From assembly GCA_964428935.1 (NCBI GenBank), contig CAYSAG010000289.1:1-6727 (forward strand): a stretch of 6,727 nucleotides of DNA. Direction: 5' to 3'. This document shows positions 5,946 to 6,727 of the stretch, one piece after another. The translations under genes and the position numbers were made by a program. The stretch comes from JAADHY01 sp964428935 (GTDB lineage Bacteria; Planctomycetota; Planctomycetia; Planctomycetales; Planctomycetaceae). Within the stretch, counting starts at the first letter, position 1, and each line of letters starts with the position of its first letter. Below the pieces are notes generated by a model, which worked only from the letters and a program-made list of their open reading frames with translations, was not told where the DNA came from and did no database searches.

Positions 5946-6727
5946 TCGGGAGCGTGCGCGTTTGAACCTTTTCAGGCCGTCCGGAAATTCGTCCGCTTTT
6001 TCTCCAGGCATTCGTGAGCTTCGAGCGACCGCCCGTGCCTGGCGAAGCTGGCGTCGGAGCACAGACCGCCAGCGGCCACGACAGAGCGTGGCCCTCCAAT
6101 TCCCGGACAACCTCGAGCAGGTAACAGGTCGCCGTCGGAGTCGCGAACACGTGCAGCCAGGCTCGTCGTCCGCCCACCCGCCAGGTGAGTCTCGTCCGGA
6201 ACCACCTCGGGCGAACGGCGAACGTCCTGCCGAATCTGTTCGCAGCCCCCACCGGAACCCGCCCGCAGACCCCAAGGCGGCGAGCCGTCCGCTGGCACGA
6301 ACGAGCCGACGTCGACCGGCTCACCGAAAAACCAAACAGCCCCCCAAACAACTGACGCACCTTCCCGTGCGACAGCGCCAGCTCCAGCCGCTTGTTCAAC
6401 CAGGCCAGCTCCGCGTGAGCCCGCGGGCCCAGTGGAGCCTCGCAGAGACCGTCAGACTGCGGCACGCGGCGACAAGACGTGGTCGGCCGACGGACGCCGT
6501 CGCGGGGACAGAAAAACCGAAGCTGCTCCCACCGCGTCGGACGTCTGCAACGGGTGCCGACCGTGGACCGTCCGACCGCAGTCCGAACACCGGCCCGTCT
6601 GAATCCGGAACTCCCTCCAGACCGGACGCACCTCCGGAAGTTTTTGTGGGCACTGGACCTGCTCCCCCGTCCGTTCGATCCGACGGCCGCCGCAGTGAGG
6701 AGACCGCGACGGCCAGGGAACCGCGTA
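5946..6727 (-). pseudogene. Decayed IS66-family transposase (truncated at right edge)
   Basis: IS66 elements move by a DDE transposase with an N-terminal zinc finger. Here the protein appears only when frames are joined. From 6727 to 6452 one frame gives the zinc-finger part: SPHCGG, LPEVRPVWREFRI, GRCSDCGRTVHGRHPLQT, SDAVGAASVFLSPR, then TGA at 6454-6452. From about 6432 to 6274 another frame gives LGPRAHAELAWLNKRL and ELALSHGKVRQLFGGLFGFS. From 6244 to 6185 the first frame returns with CEQIRQDVRRSPEVVPDET, the D of DET being the first catalytic Asp. After one extra base (6184) comes WRVGGRRAWLHVFATPTATC and on to about 6073. A third frame (about 6059-5946) gives a plausible downstream part, FPDGLKRFKRA. 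The second catalytic Asp and the Glu were not found. The first zinc-finger Cys is Ser. The 5' end lies beyond the window; the 3' limit is approximate. No terminal repeats seen. Confidence 0.85.

Noticed and set aside
5626..6465. A single intact 279-residue gene on the minus strand
   Set aside because: Only the first half of this frame carries parts of the IS66 protein; neighbouring IS66 motifs lie in other frames and the second half has no family motif.

Overview
The window is GC-rich (roughly two thirds G+C by eye). It holds two large intact genes in convergent orientation, the 5' end of a third gene at the left edge, and a decayed IS66-type transposase at the right edge. A member of the Planctomycetota is a reasonable guess: ExeA-like ATPases with very long Pro/Glu/Ser-rich tails, secreted gluzincin-like proteins and zinc-finger IS66 transposases are familiar there. 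No marker gene is present, so this is inference.

Layout. (1) Bases 1-174, minus strand: a truncated gene starting at an ATG with a strong GGAGG ribosome site; family not recognised. (2) Bases 175-1010: about 840 bases without a convincing gene. They hold a possible minus-strand promoter for the left gene, a 7-bp dyad, and repeated GCAACGGCG words upstream of the next gene. (3) Bases 1011-2024, plus strand: a 337-residue membrane-anchored or exported protein with an HELTH...DEG zinc-metallopeptidase signature. (4) Bases 2021-5155, minus strand: a 1044-residue protein with an ExeA/GspA/MshM-type AAA+ ATPase domain of about 270 residues and a roughly 750-residue low-complexity acidic tail. The two stop codons overlap in one CTAG. 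(5) Bases 5156 to about 5945: no supported gene; a nested hairpin lies at 5538-5573. (6) About 5946-6727, minus strand: an IS66-family transposase recognisable piecewise in different frames, with a mutated zinc ligand, a one-base frameshift next to the catalytic DET motif and extra sequence in the middle. It runs off the right edge.

No pathway clearly links the genes. The ATPase and the anchored peptidase-like protein could both act at the cell envelope, but convergent orientation means they are not one operon. The most interesting points are the hybrid ATPase with its disordered tail and a few order-prone islands, the long perfect hairpin inside the peptidase gene, the triple LTH repeat forming its active-site helix, and the transposase that only appears when frames are stitched together. 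I saw no convincing new multi-gene system.
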